Below, piece by piece: positions 34,440 to 45,780 of a DNA stretch of 64,000 bases (position 1 is the stretch's first letter; each line of letters starts with the position of its first letter). This stretch comes from Anthoceros angustus (taxonomy: Eukaryota; Streptophyta; Anthocerotopsida; Anthocerotales; Anthocerotaceae). A program made the translations under genes and the position numbers. Location of the stretch: the NCBI GenBank assembly GCA_010909165.1, contig MU008169.1, forward strand, positions 2,170,001 through 2,234,000. The letters are read 5' to 3'. The notes beneath the pieces were generated by a model. It searched no databases and was not told the origin of the DNA. It worked only from the letters and a program-made list of their open reading frames with translations.

Positions 34440-36470
34440 TCATGGATATGATACAAGAAGAATTGGCAAGGGAGGCTACGGGAAAAGGCGGGGTGTCGAT
34501 TTCCACCACCCTGTGGGAGTCCACCACCCCACCGAAGGGCCACCGTACTCAAGTCATGACGAACCGGGAACCCACACCAACCAAATCCGGATGGTAGAGG
34601 TCTGCCACCGCTTTTTCAATCTCGCCGAGGCCATCATGGACCAACATTTCATGATCACATTCGGACAACCTCCGAGACAATCCGCGTATAGGCAATGATC
34701 GAGGGCGAAAAGAGGCGCAACCCAAAAGAGGCGCAATGTTCCTATACCACCCGCGCGTGAACTTGGTATCCATGGTGGATCAAGGCCCACCAACTCTGTG
34801 GAAATTTTGGGATGTGTCATCAAAGGAGTGCCTCGACACGGGTCGGTGTAAATATTATGACAAGACACGGCTAGGAAATTGGGCTTGGATATTGAACATA
34901 CTACCAAGGTTTTGAGCCGACATGTCCGTAATGGTGCGGTGGGGAACGACAGGGTGCTAACGACCATTGGAACCATCCCCTACTTGATGGATTATGTAGT
35001 CATCCAAAGAAAATCGCTGTGGCACGTCCTAATTGGCAAGGGAGGCTACGGGGGAAAAGGCGGGGGTGTCGATTTCCACCACCCCAGGGGAGTCCACCAC
35101 CCCACCTGGAAGGGCCACCGTACCCCAAGTCATGACGAACCGGGAACCCACAGCCAACCAAATCCTGGATGGCAGAAGGCTGCGGGCCACCGCTTCTTTC
35201 AATCTCGCCGAGGCCATCATGGACCAACATTTCATGATCACATTCGGACAACTCCTCCGAGACAATCCGCGGTATAGGCAACTGATCAGGAGGGCGTTAA
35301 AAGAGGCGCAACCCAAAAGAGGCGCAATGTTCCTATACCCCCAGCTCGCGTGAACTTGGTATCCATGGTGGATCAAGGCCCACCAACTGTGGAAATTTCG
35401 GGATGTGTCATCAAAGGAGTGCCTCTCGACACTCTGTAAATATTATGACAAGACACGGCTAGGAAATTGGGCTTGGATATTGAACATACTACCAAGGTTT
35501 TGCGGCTAGCCGACATGTCCGTAATGGTGCGGTGGGGAACCGAGGTGCTAACGACCATTGGAACCATCCCCTACTTGATGGATTATGTAGTCATCCAAAG
35601 AAAATCGCAGTGACGTCCTAATTGGCCGAACATGGATGTACGATCGCAATGCACGCCAAGTGGGGCAGAAGGAAGTCGGTTTTAAACCGCTGGAATGGGA
35701 TCCCAAGACCAAGGAGGGAAGGATGTGCCTATCGTGGAGTAAGGACATGTATGCGTGAAACTCCAACCGAAGGGCCACCGCATTTCAAGTCATGACGAAC
35801 CGGGAACCCACCAACCAAATCCGGATGGTAGAGGTCAGGCCACCGCTTTTTCAATCTCGCCGAGGCCATCATGGACCAACATTTCATGATCACATTCGGA
35901 CAACTCCTCCGAGACAATCCGCGTATAGGCAATGATCGAGGGCGTTAAAAGAGGCGCAACCCAAAAGAGGCGCAATGTTCCTATACCAGTCATGTGAACT
36001 TGGTATCCATGGTGGATCAAGGCCCACCAACTCTGTGGAAATTTCGGGATGTGTCATTAAAGGAGTGCCTCTCGACACGGGTAAATATTATGACAAGACA
36101 CGGCTAGGAAATTGGGCTTGGATATTGAACATACTACCAAGGTTTTGGTTAGAATACATGTCCGTAATGGTGCCGGTGGGGAACCGACAGGTGGTGCTAA
36201 CGACCATTGGAACCATCCCCTACTTGATGGATTATGTAGTCATCCAAAGAAAATCGCCAGTGTACGACGCCCCTAATTGGCCGAACAACATGGATGTACG
36301 CGAATGCACGCCAAGTGGGAAGGAAGTTTTTAAACCGCTGGAATGGGATCCCAAGACCAAGGAGGGGATGTGCCTATCGTGGAGTAAGGACATGTATGCG
36401 TGAAACTCCAATCAAATGTAGGTACACCTCGGCAGAGGACACGTCCGGGAGATGGAAGAGGAAGATAGGT
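34440..36470 (+). pseudogene. Protease region, element 2, copy 2, triplicated
   Basis: The protease region occurs three times: about 34461-35030, 35031-35764 and 35765-36470. The first joint is AATTGGCAAGG shared by the linker (34461) and the end of the protease (35031). CLDTG-like catalytic motifs are seen near 34833 (DTGRCKYYD frame) and 36072, while the middle copy reads CTCGACACTCTG and has lost the Gly. Each copy holds LGLDIEHTTKVL. The best frame is 35975-36403 (142 codons) with NRQVVLTTIGTIPYLMDYV. The triplication would make the polyprotein non-functional as it stands; it may be an assembly product. Confidence 0.65.
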
Positions 36471-36883
36471 TCCGTCACACATCTCATGGTCCGATGAGGA
36501 GCGGGACTACCGCAGATATCCCATATACAATTAACCCAAGAGGTCGTTACGGGTAATCAATGCTCCGCGGAAGGGGTCCGCGGATTCTAACAGCAGTGGA
36601 GAAAGCCGGAGGAGGCGCCACGCAGCTTCACGTCGGAGGATTTGTTTAGGAATGGGGCATGAGAGAAGAGGAACCGGGAGCCGAAGAAGGATTCGGGGTT
36701 AGCACCGCACTCAGAGCGCGAGTGGGTACAGCCGATGAAGTCAAGGACGTTGAGGTTCTTCCGAAGGTGCTCAAATTCTCGAACAATGGATGCGGCGTTG
36801 GAGGAAGGAAGCAACCGCTGCGAATTATCGATGTTTTCGCCTAATGTACATGAAGGGATCCCCAAAAGAATGGGGCAGCAGGA

Positions 36884-38100
36884 TTGACTTGGAACCGTGA
36901 GCAATCCAAGGATTCCACAAGACAAGTTAACCAAGTACTCCTCAAGGTAAAGGATCGCTTGGAGATGTACCTCAAGGCGGACGTGATCTATCCTATAGTC
37001 AATACCGAATGGGTGGCTCCAATAGTGGTAGTACCTAAGAGGCGCTGTGCAAAATCCGAGTTTGTCGATTGGAGAAGGTTGAATAAGGTCACCAAGAAGG
37101 ATCACTGCTACCCTTCATCGATAATATCCTCGGATCCGTCGCAGTAATGGCGTATTCATTCCTAGACGGGTACTGGTATAATCACCGCACCTTAGGGAGA
37201 GCGATTGGCCTCGACCGCTTTTACAACCGATCGGGGACATATGCTTACAAGCGCAGACGGTTGACGGAGCACCGGGTCCTTCATGCGAGCCATCACAAAA
37301 TTTTCAAAGACTTCCTTCGCGACTTTATGGAAGTTTTCCGACGACGCGATTCGGGCCGCTGGCGACCATCCGTCGCACCGAAGTGCTCGGAGCGCCGAGC
37401 AACGCAATTATGCCCGCATCCGCAAAAGTGCTACGGCATGTCGAGGAATTCGCTAGCATCAATTTCAAGCCGAGGTATAGAAGTAGATCCGGACAAGGTA
37501 AAGGTCATCGCCACCCTTAGAGCACCAATAACGCTAAAGGAACTCCGCGGTTCCCGGGATGGTCGTATTATAGACGCTTGCTCCAAATTTCGCCAAGCGG
37601 CTGCCCCACTAACGAGCTTGTTAAGGAAGGATCGAGTGGAGTGGACGACGAACGGAGGAAGCATTTCGTGACTTACGCACCACATCGCTACTCCCACGCT
37701 AAAAGGACCGGATCGGAGTAAGAAGTTCCACGCTGCTGATGTTTCAAAGCATTTGCAACCGTCTTAGCCACGGATGAGAAGAAGAAGGATTTTCCGATCT
37801 ACTATGCCGAGACAACTAACGGACGCGAGCGAAAGTATACCACCACGGAGCGCCAAGCACCGGAATGGTTTACTCGGTCAGACACTACCTCTCGTATGAA
37901 TTTGTGTTCCATGTTGACCACTTTGCCTTGAAACACCTTGTGAATAAACTCGACCTTTCGGGACGATAGCACTGGATCTTGCCGCTGTGAGTTTACCTTC
38001 ACAGGGAAACGAGAGAGGGTGAAGCATATCAATGCCGACTTCATATCTCGATTGAAAGGGAAAGGTGGAAACGAGAAGACGACTTTCCCGATGAGACTGC
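36884..38100 (+). pseudogene. Reverse transcriptase and RNase H, element 2, copy 2
   Basis: 36884-37147 reads DRLEMYLKADVIYPIVNTEW, APIVVVPKRR and DWRRLNKVTKKDH. 37147-37671 (174 codons) continues with GTYAYKRR, KIFKDFLRDFMEVF, GIEVDPDKVKVIATLRAPIT and SLLRKDRVEW. The Asp pair of the active site lies at about 37338-37346, out of frame. RNase H follows to HINADFISRLKG at 38021. It is better preserved than copy 1 but still interrupted. Confidence 0.8.
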
Positions 38101-38403
38101 CGCAGGAGTTGCAAACCAACCAAGTGAAGCCTGGAAGGAGGAGCCAAGATCGATTGAGAAGGGAGGGTGGCTTCGGAAGACCAACATATCAGGAGATATA
38201 CGATTATCTTGGCACAGGCCAAATTCCTCCACAGCTATCCAAGACACAGATTCAAGCGTTTGTCCACTACTCCAGACCATTCACACGGCACAACATGAAT
38301 TTATACCGAGTCAGTCCCGACGGCAGGGAGCGGTTATGGGTACGTACCAAGCAGGTGAGCGGAGTCCTGAGCTCTTTACACGAAGAAGAGGCGGGAGGTC
38401 ATT

Positions 38404-38938
38404 ATGCCGCCCATGTCACATGCGGAAAATTTTGAGGTCGGCTATTGGTGGCCTACAATGTACAAGGATGCTGTGGAGTTCGTGAAGCGTGACGCTTGCC
38501 AAAGGGTCGGCAAGCCAACAAGAACAACCCAATGGCCCCTTGTCCCCATACTTGCACTGGCACCATTCGAGAAATGGGGAATCGATTTTGTCGGTCCTAT
38601 CCAGCCCAAAACCAAGGCTCGCCAAAACCAATACATCCTGGTGGCCACAGATTACTGTACGCGGATGGTAGAAGCACAGGCACTGCCGGTAGATTCGGCG
38701 CACGTCGTAGCCAGATTCCTGTTCGAGCAAATCATCACCCGATATGGCTGCCCGCTGGAGCTGGTCAGTGACAGAGGAACACATTTCGTCAATCAGGTAA
38801 TCTCCAACATGACCAGCCACTTCAACGTCGCTCACAGGAAGTCCACGCCTTATAACCCAAAAGCCAATGGGCTGACGGAAAAGGCAAATGGCTTGTTGTG
38901 CAAGATCCTAACCAAACTCACTGCCGCCTATGCGCTTT
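38404..38938 (+). CDS. Integrase catalytic core, element 2, copy 2 (intact frame, 3' truncated)
   Basis: 178 codons are open without a break. The zinc-binding part just upstream (LHEEEAGGHYAAHVTC at 38367) is separated by one shift; its second Cys pair region follows in this frame (KRDACQRVGK). The core has all three catalytic residues: Asp in KWGIDFVGPI, Asp in LVSDRGTHFVN, and Glu in NGLTEKANG, with 35 residues between the last two, the DD35E spacing. It would insert the cDNA into the genome. The frame ends at AAYAL and a stop where the interior is cut and joined to the LTR end at 38939, so the C-terminal domain present in copy 1 is missing. This stretch is normal in CAG/CTG content. Confidence 0.85.
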
Positions 38939-39030
38939 AACACCATTCCCTTGGGATCGAATCCTAGGACTATAACGACATAGAGGGTAAATGTGGCCCT
39001 TTGCGCCTTCGTGATGCAAAACCCATTCCA
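38939..39030 (+). repeat. Element 2, truncated 3' LTR (last 92 bp)
   Basis: AACACCATTCCC through ACCCATTCCA matches the ends of the two full LTRs (21699-21790, 32199-32290). A deletion removed the end of the integrase, the PPT and about 4 kb of LTR. Confidence 0.85.
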
Positions 39031-42000
39031 ACCGGAAACCCGGTGAGGAGTCGGACTAGCACAAGGAGCACGGTTCCGTGACCCCAAGCTTCCACAAGGC
39101 TATTCACACGGCACGCTGATCGATTACAAGTTCAAAGGTAGGGGATGTCATGCCAAACGCACAAGAGTTGACGTCACGCATCCACCAACCTCAAGCTTGT
39201 CGAGAAAAGCATACAAGAATGTAACGCCAGCTAGGGCGTGAGTGGTAGCACCTGCCACTTGACCACGTGGCCACGGGTGACGAAGGTCCCAAAGGAGAGA
39301 AGACTCGCCACAAGATTCTGGATAACATGTCCCTTGCCCGCCTCAAGGACATTTAAAGAGGGAAGGTTCCCTACTAGTATACAAACGAACATGAACGAAC
39401 ATGTAGCCCCAAGGCCTTCATGCAGGTATATTGCCACACACATAATACAAGACAACGGATGAGGAATGTGACGAGAGAGATGAAGAAAATTGAATCGAAA
39501 ATGCTTGATAGAGAAAATTAAGAATAGAAAAATGCTTGAATAGAGAAAATTAAGAATAGGAAATGCTTGATAGAGAAAATTAAGAACATCACATCTTTTA
39601 CACTAGGTGGTCTTGCTTAAGTTTTTTGGGCAATTTTCTTAAAAGACGGTTATTTACACCGAGATGCTATCATAACATAAAGTTCTATGATATGAATGTC
39701 GATCAACTTTTTTCCGCCCACTCTCCAACAATCTTGCGATTCATCTAACTCTTATTCCTCTAAGTCATACATCCGGGTCAAGGGAACTATGTTGGCATGT
39801 TATAACTTTGGCACGCTCATACATTTGCTCTTCACATGATACAAATTATAGACACAATGGCTAGTAATCGAACGGCGCACACATTTGATTGTATTATGTG
39901 CATTGACCCGCCACATTTGCATCAACACATTCCTCATTGTCCTCTACGTAGTGTGTGCTTCTGCAAGACCAAATTATGCCAGGAGTGAGGCGCCAAGACA
40001 TAATAATATATGAGATGGTAGTTGACCAAGTCTCGTTGTGTGCGTGATCCGTCATAGCTTGGGATTACGTGGCTTCGCTCAACTTATAATCGATGCTAGT
40101 GGGCTTGGAAAGATTGGTGTTATTATCCCATCTCCTAACCCTAAAAGAAGATTGAGAATCGCCATGAGCACATGAGCCATATGAGTGGATGAAAAGCTCA
40201 AGACACCTAGAATGAAGTTTGACAAAGCGAATCAAGTAGCACAACGGAGAAACCATCAAGGTTATTTAAGGTTGAGCTATTGGTCTTTATGTAGTACTTA
40301 CTCTAGAACAAATCCAAGACTTGCATAGAGAAATTACTATAGGCTCGCCACCATCGAGATCAATTTTCTTAAAGCATGATTAATATATATGTTTTCCACC
40401 CAAAACAATAAGATTGTGGATTCTCTTTTAGGGAATTTGGTTTTGATTGCATAGCTGGAGTTCCAACCCTATACCACACTCGACTTTTGGCGGATCAAAT
40501 GCTTCTTCAATACCCGCCAGCTAATCGATCCACCGGATGCTCGAGCATCTACGGAAAGTGATGCGGCACATCCGGGTTCAATTCGTGTTGTTCAACGATG
40601 TTTGTAGGTGTTCTTTTGCTAGGCTGAAGATGGGTTACTCATCGCTTGACTCGCACAAAAAACATTTTGGAAGACTTGGTTATTCATTGACTAGCACAAA
40701 ACCACAATGAAACGGAAAAACTATAAATAAATAGCTTGATATAAATAACAAGGATAATAATTTTTATTTTTATTAAAACTTAAAAGGTAATGTCAAAATG
40801 TCTTTAAGAACAAGAAAAGAAACTGGATATCACCATCTTTTAGTGAACAATCTTATTTGATGATGATCGAGAGTTATCATGAGCTTTTTGATACGTTATC
40901 GCGATAGATTGCCTTGAGGCCTATATGTGGGGGTCGTTGTTGCAATCTTGAACAAAATTGTGCTTGCCTTGTTGTGGGTTTTACATCTCCGTGTCTCACT
41001 ACATCTTGGGTTGTTAGGCTTTCCCGCTACCATGGCTTTGTGAAAATGTCCATCATGTTGAAGACGATTTTGCTCATGATGGTCTTTCTCTTGCTTTGAG
41101 GCCACGGCAATGTTTGGAGGTGCTACTACCAAGGACTTGCACGTGGACTATGAGTTCTCGCCTCGATGCGAATGTGGTATGGTGTGTACTGATCCGATCA
41201 AATATTTCACCTTATCCAACCGCCGTTGTTGTTCATATTTATGTTGGTTGGGACCCAGCAATGTGCCAAGTTATGACAAATTAATTCAGGACTAACTGAT
41301 GTATGATTACATCCGGTTGCAATTTTGACGAAGCTCAACATTGTTGAAGACGAGTGGACTTAAAAAGTTGACACGAGCACTCTTGCCATGGAGCTTTTTA
41401 TGTTGAGGTGCACTTTGGTCCTAATAGTTGGATCTGCTGGATAGATGTTCAATGCGTAGTTCTAAGTGATTTGGTTGTATGTAGCGGATGTAGCTTGTTG
41501 GGTAGAGGAAGGAAAAAGAGTTGACGTGGGTATTCTTGCCATGGAACTTTGATGTTGGGATCTACTTTAAAGTAGTAGGAGTTCTCATCCGATTATAAAT
41601 GAAAATGTTTTTCATTTAAAGGTTTTAAATGGTCGTGATCTCTTTGTTGATTCTAATCCCGTATGGAGCTAACTTGGTTCTCTCAAAGGGGTTATTCGCC
41701 ATTAAAGGGGTTTAAGTTCCTAAAGGCCAAAAACGACCTTCAAACGGGCCAAAAACGCATCATCTTCGTAAAACCACTCTTTAGAGATGTACAAAAGACA
41801 TTGACCATGTTATTTTCGCGAATACCACGTCTGGCGAGGTTTTAAGTCAAGAAGGTTCGCAAATTTCATCTTCACAAGGAAGGGATTTCATGATTTATAT
41901 CGTGCTGGGAATTCTAAACACCTCTTCTGGCGGCAATTACTTCCTAGCAGGTTGAGCCGAGAGGGCAAACCAAACCAAACCAGTCCAATAAGCCAAATGC

Positions 42001-42983
42001 GCCGAACGTCCAAATCAACCAACATGCAAAAGAAGCAACTCCCAAGCCCAAAACAAACTGCAGACGTCCGCGAATTGTGAGAGGACATCAAGCGATGTAC
42101 CTGATCAGGGGCCATCTCGAGAGGGACAAACTAGGACTCTAGAAAACAAAGCATCACACGCCTAGTGCAATGTAAGTACACACCGTATCGGATCTCCATT
42201 ATTAGAGTGAAAAAACAGGAAGGAAATGGGGCAATGCGCTCGAGGTTTCGCGATTGGCGCGAGGTGTCCGCCGGCAGCGGATTCGAGCGATTTCACCAGT
42301 CCCCAATCTTGCCGGGCATCCAACGCGATGGAAGTGGTGTATTCGAGACCCCAATCTTCATGGTGTCAACGATGGAAGTGTTGAGTGGATGGAGACGTCC
42401 GGCCATATTTGTATATGTATTATTTCTATCCGATAGAAGAATATGTGCTTTTGCGTAGATAGACAGCCGATTAACATAAGAACTCCAAAGTCCCCCCGGG
42501 TTGGACTGTGATAGGATGGGGTGTTTGTTTTGGTAGTTTGAAAACTTTGTGAGAACTCCACACAAGCAACTTGGGGGATCACTCAAGATGGGGTGTTGAT
42601 TTTAGTGGTTTGAAAATTTGTAAATCATCCCGTTATCTAGGTTTTAAAGTATGGAATATTGGTTTGAAAATCATTTGTTGGTTGACGTTATGTTCATACA
42701 TTCGCTTTGTATACACATTTAAAACCTTTTCGGCCTTCCTATGCCTCGACCCTACCTACGACTTATGCCTAGACCTTTTATTGTTAAAAATGTCCGCTAA
42801 TCCGAGTTTGATGCGTGTATAGATGCATGCGCCTTGGTTTCTAGATGAGCTACATTTTCCAAAAATTTGACATGTGTAATGGTGGTTTCGATGGCCAACC
42901 TTTTGAATACGACAATGTTTCACAATGTTTTACGTAGAAGTAAGAAAATAAAGATAATTGATGATCCGCCTTCAAGAATGAAA
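39031..42983. repeat. Monomer 3, third piece
   Basis: Resumes at the segment B position reached at 17757 and runs through B, C and D to the next monomer start. Together with 12223-12267 and 16829-17757 it gives a monomer of about 4.93 kb. No intact gene; the same frame remnants as in monomers 1 and 2 are seen. Confidence 0.8.
39498..39588. repeat. 30-bp A+T-rich minisatellite, monomer 3
   Basis: Three copies of the same unit as at 1390 and 8783. Confidence 0.85.
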
Positions 42984-43886
42984 GCGTGTCGGATGTTGTC
43001 GAACACAAGGTAAGAGAGCATATGCCCGGCCACTACGAGCCCCAGTGAGAGCCAATGAGTATGTGAAGAAAGAGAGTTGGTCTGAGGATTTTGACCAAAT
43101 GGGTGACTCAGATTTTAGTGAGGCTATGAAGGAGGACCCGCTCTATACCCATTGACGCCAAGGCTGTGGTGCGTGCAAATGGTGTTCGAGAGACTAACCA
43201 TAGCCGAGCTCGCCAAGAGATTTTGAATTTAAGATCTAACTTGCACCATGTGCCGTGGGTGGACTAGTAAGGTTGAAAAGAGTGAGACAAGGAAAGCCCG
43301 AGTTCGGTCAAAGCTGAGCGCATGACCATCCTTTAAGACCTTGCTCGATTCTCACCATGGGCCTAGAGCGGCAACCCAAGTGTGGCTTGTCTGCATGGAG
43401 GGGGCAGGTCGAGACAGTGTGCCCGCATCGTGGATTTCTCGTGATGATGGGGTTTGAAAAGAACATTGATGTGAGTGTCGGTGCGCGGTGCAAGTGTGCA
43501 CGGAACGAAAGTGTTTGCCCTGCATATCGGCGCAATCCTTCCAAACCCGGCACCATTTTGAGTATAAGAAGTCATGTCTGTGCACTCCCGCCTTAGAGCA
43601 TGAGGCGCCATCATCCAACAGATCTTCTTTGTATCCGCTGGCAAGTGTATGGGTCTAGTTCTCTTAATCCACTTTAATTGGCAAAATTGACGCTTCTTGC
43701 TAAAAGGGGTTTTGAGACAAACCCTTCCCGGAGACACAAAACAAAGTGCTCATATCACAAAGCAATCTGATGTCACTCAAAGCATGCACCAGCCACGAAT
43801 AACAAGTCCCATGTGGACCGGTTAATCACATGGTCTCCATATGCTTGTCCACGCAAGGCGATGCGGCATTGTTTTAGGGTTGCTCC
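42984..43886. repeat. Monomer 4, start, up to element 3
   Basis: Starts with GCGTGTCGGATG and follows monomer 1 up to GTTTTAGGGTTGCTCC, where element 3 begins. Confidence 0.8.
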
Positions 43887-44130
43887 TGAACATGGGCATA
43901 AAGTTTGGGCAACCAAACAAAAGGCCCAAGACAAACAAGTTTGATTTTTTTGGCTAGGAACGATTGAAGAGGAGCATGCCAAGAAATTTTCCGAGAATCT
44001 TGAAATGGAGTTGTAGGATATTGTTAGGAAGGCAAAAGGATATCCCAGAAGAAACGGTCGAAACGACCCAGCGGCGGGAGGCGTCAGGTGGTAGTACTCC
44101 CGTAGGGCCCACGGGGTACGAGAAGGAAGG

Positions 44131-44163
44131 GACTACCGCGGTGGTGGCGGACTACCGTGGTAA
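44131..44163. repeat. Palindromic CTACCGTGGTA-type motifs near the LTR start
   Basis: GACTACCGCGGTGGTGG and GACTACCGTGGTAA lie side by side. Related palindromes occur at 46828, 46846, 48085, 48163, 49912 and 50943, and a CCACCACGGTGG form occurs in element 2. Confidence 0.6.
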
Positions 44164-44207
44164 ACAAATCTCAAAAAAGGAAATTTAGAATAGAGGGGGA
44201 TATCCAC

Positions 44208-44214
44208 TATATAT
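44208..44214 (+). promoter_or_regulatory. Upstream TATA-like box, element 3, 5' LTR
   Basis: CCACTATATATGCTCACC lies 320 bp into the LTR and 130 bp before the first LTR-encoded frame. The 3' LTR repeats it at 63855. Confidence 0.4.
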
Positions 44215-44340
44215 GCTCACCAATAGGGAATAAATATATAGAGTAATTAGAAGCGGTTAATTAGGATAGCAGATAGGAAAATAGGTAGTTTAGATAGAAT
44301 TAGGATTTTGGAATGATGAACCCAATCTAGGGTTGCGGCC

Positions 44341-44607
44341 GTGGCGGACATCCAAAGGAGGGCAAAGTGCGGTTTGGGCTTCTCCATTAGAGAACAGAGC
44401 GAGCTGGCGTTGGAGCAAGCAAAAGGAAGGAAGCGCCATCGCGAGAACGCGCCATCGCCACGAGCAAGGGGGGAGGCGACCCCGAGAAGGAGACCCAAGC
44501 GGGCGGAGACCGGTGGAAGGAAAAGCGGAGTGCCGCAAGGAAGAACTCGCGCCGGGCACCGGAAGGGAAGTGTGAGCGAGCGCCAAGGAAACAACACACT
44601 GTGGTGA
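44341..44607 (+). CDS. First LTR-encoded frame of element 3, unknown function
   Basis: An 88-codon frame starting MADIQRRAKCGLGFSIRE and continuing with an Ala/Leu-rich helix-like run, then an Arg/Lys/Pro-rich basic tail. It starts about 125 bp after the TATA-like box at 44208. The window contains no second copy that would test it, because the 3' LTR is cut before this point. A competing frame starts at 44333. It may be the N-terminal part of the protein read at 44798 onward. No family recognised. Confidence 0.35.
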   Translation: MADIQRRAKCGLGFSIREQSELALEQAKGRKRHRENAPSPRARGEATPRRRPKRAETGGRKSGVPQGRTRAGHRKGSVSERQGNNTLW

Positions 44608-44797
44608 AATTGAAGGGGAGGCTTGCAGAATCGGTGGCGCCACCACAAGAAGACAGGAGGTGGCGCAGGAAAAACTTGGGCAGGCTAACGTGTGCCGGTG
44701 AAGTGTGGTTGCTACCCCAAGGAGAAGTGTTTGGAAGAAAGCAAGCACCGATTGCTTGGATTGGGAAATTCCTTCCTTTCACTTGAAAGGAAGCACC

Positions 44798-45720
44798 ATG
44801 CCTCGAGGAAAGGCAAGGGAAGGAGCCAGCAAAGGCTCTTCGCGAGAAGGAAGGAAAGAAGGTGAGCTACCGCCGAGGAGGTGAACTTTAATGCCCCAAT
44901 TCACTTGCTTTGCAGCTCAACCCCGAGATTTGGTTGATTTTCGGCGAGGAGGAGGAGAACATCCAATGGGATGGGTGTATGGCCGCCAATGGGCCTACAC
45001 CAATTTGGAATTGATTGAGGAGTGTTACATCAACCTCCATCAATCGGAAGCGCCTGCCGCATAGGAGGAATGCTAGAACGGATCGCTGTTGGGACAAGAA
45101 GCATTCGGCAGTGTATGGGACCGGAGGAGGAGAGCTCGAATTGCTCTCTCGAAAGGTCGAATGGAGGGAAGAGGACATCCTCTCGACATCCGCAGAGTTC
45201 CTTGACATGATGGATGGAGGAGTGAAAGCCCACGCCAAGAATGGCTGGAAGGAGCATCAAGGAGTCAAGTGGAGGCTCTTCGCAAAGATTGTGCTGGGGT
45301 TGGTAAATTACCAACGCACTTCTTATTTCAAAGACCAACTTCCTCCAATTTTGTGGAAGATTTCCATGGGAGCCAAGCCGGATTGGGGACTATCATGTAT
45401 GAGGCCTACATCCACCAGAGAAGCTCCTCAAGCCAAATTCGTGGATGAGGAAGGGCCAAGCCATGCTTAGCACCTATTTGGTGCATTTGTGGGAAACCGA
45501 AGGACTTCTCACAAGCAAGGAACTTGAAGATGCATGGCATCCCTTTGAGGTCATCCACCTCCAGCCGAGGTTGGAAAGGCCTTTACCTTTTGCATTGTGC
45601 AAGACGGTGGGAGGTCAGACCTCCACAAGCATGCTAGAAGCAAGAGGAGAAGATGCGGAAGCAACAAGGTTGCCGGAGTGGGAATCTCTTCCCCCACAGG
45701 AGCAAGCAAGGGAGAAGTGT
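44798..45720 (+). pseudogene. LTR-encoded protein of unknown function, element 3, copy 1
   Basis: A start MPRGKAREGASKG (44798) leads to a basic N-terminus. Further on, WKEHQGVKWRLFAKIVLGL and VNYQRTSYFKDQLPPILWKI (45240-45360) form a well-composed globular stretch, followed by AMLSTYLVHLWETEGLLTSK at 45462 and MLEARGEDAEATRLPEWESL at 45630. The frame 45015-45470 stays open for 151 codons. Its duplicate begins at 45781. It looks like a real protein of perhaps 350 residues, possibly nucleic-acid-binding at its basic end; I recognise no domain. It lies in U3, ahead of the core promoters. Confidence 0.45.
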
Positions 45721-45780
45721 TTGAAGAGAAGTGAGCACTTTGGAAGAATTTCCTTCCTTTCACTTGAAAGGAAGGCCACC

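Larger units (their letters stand above)
17758..39030 (+). mobile_element. Element 2: tandem Ty3/gypsy retrotransposon
   Basis: The layout is LTR (17758-21790), interior 1 (21791-27652), LTR (27653-32290), interior 2 (32291-38938), then only the last 92 bp of an LTR (38939-39030). Each interior has a PBS, gag, protease, RT, RNase H and integrase in Ty3/gypsy order. The C-terminal integrase motif NGWRVKKYY and the lack of a visible chromodomain fit the Tat/Athila side of the family, which is an inference. Monomer 3 resumes at 39031 (CCGGAAACCCGGTGAGG), so the whole block is one insertion locus. No clear target-site duplication can be read, and the left edge is uncertain by about three bases. 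Confidence 0.85.

Noticed and set aside
17753-39035. Target-site duplication for element 2
   Set aside because: The left edge is uncertain by three bases and neither CGCCT nor CTTGG matches ACCGG on the right.
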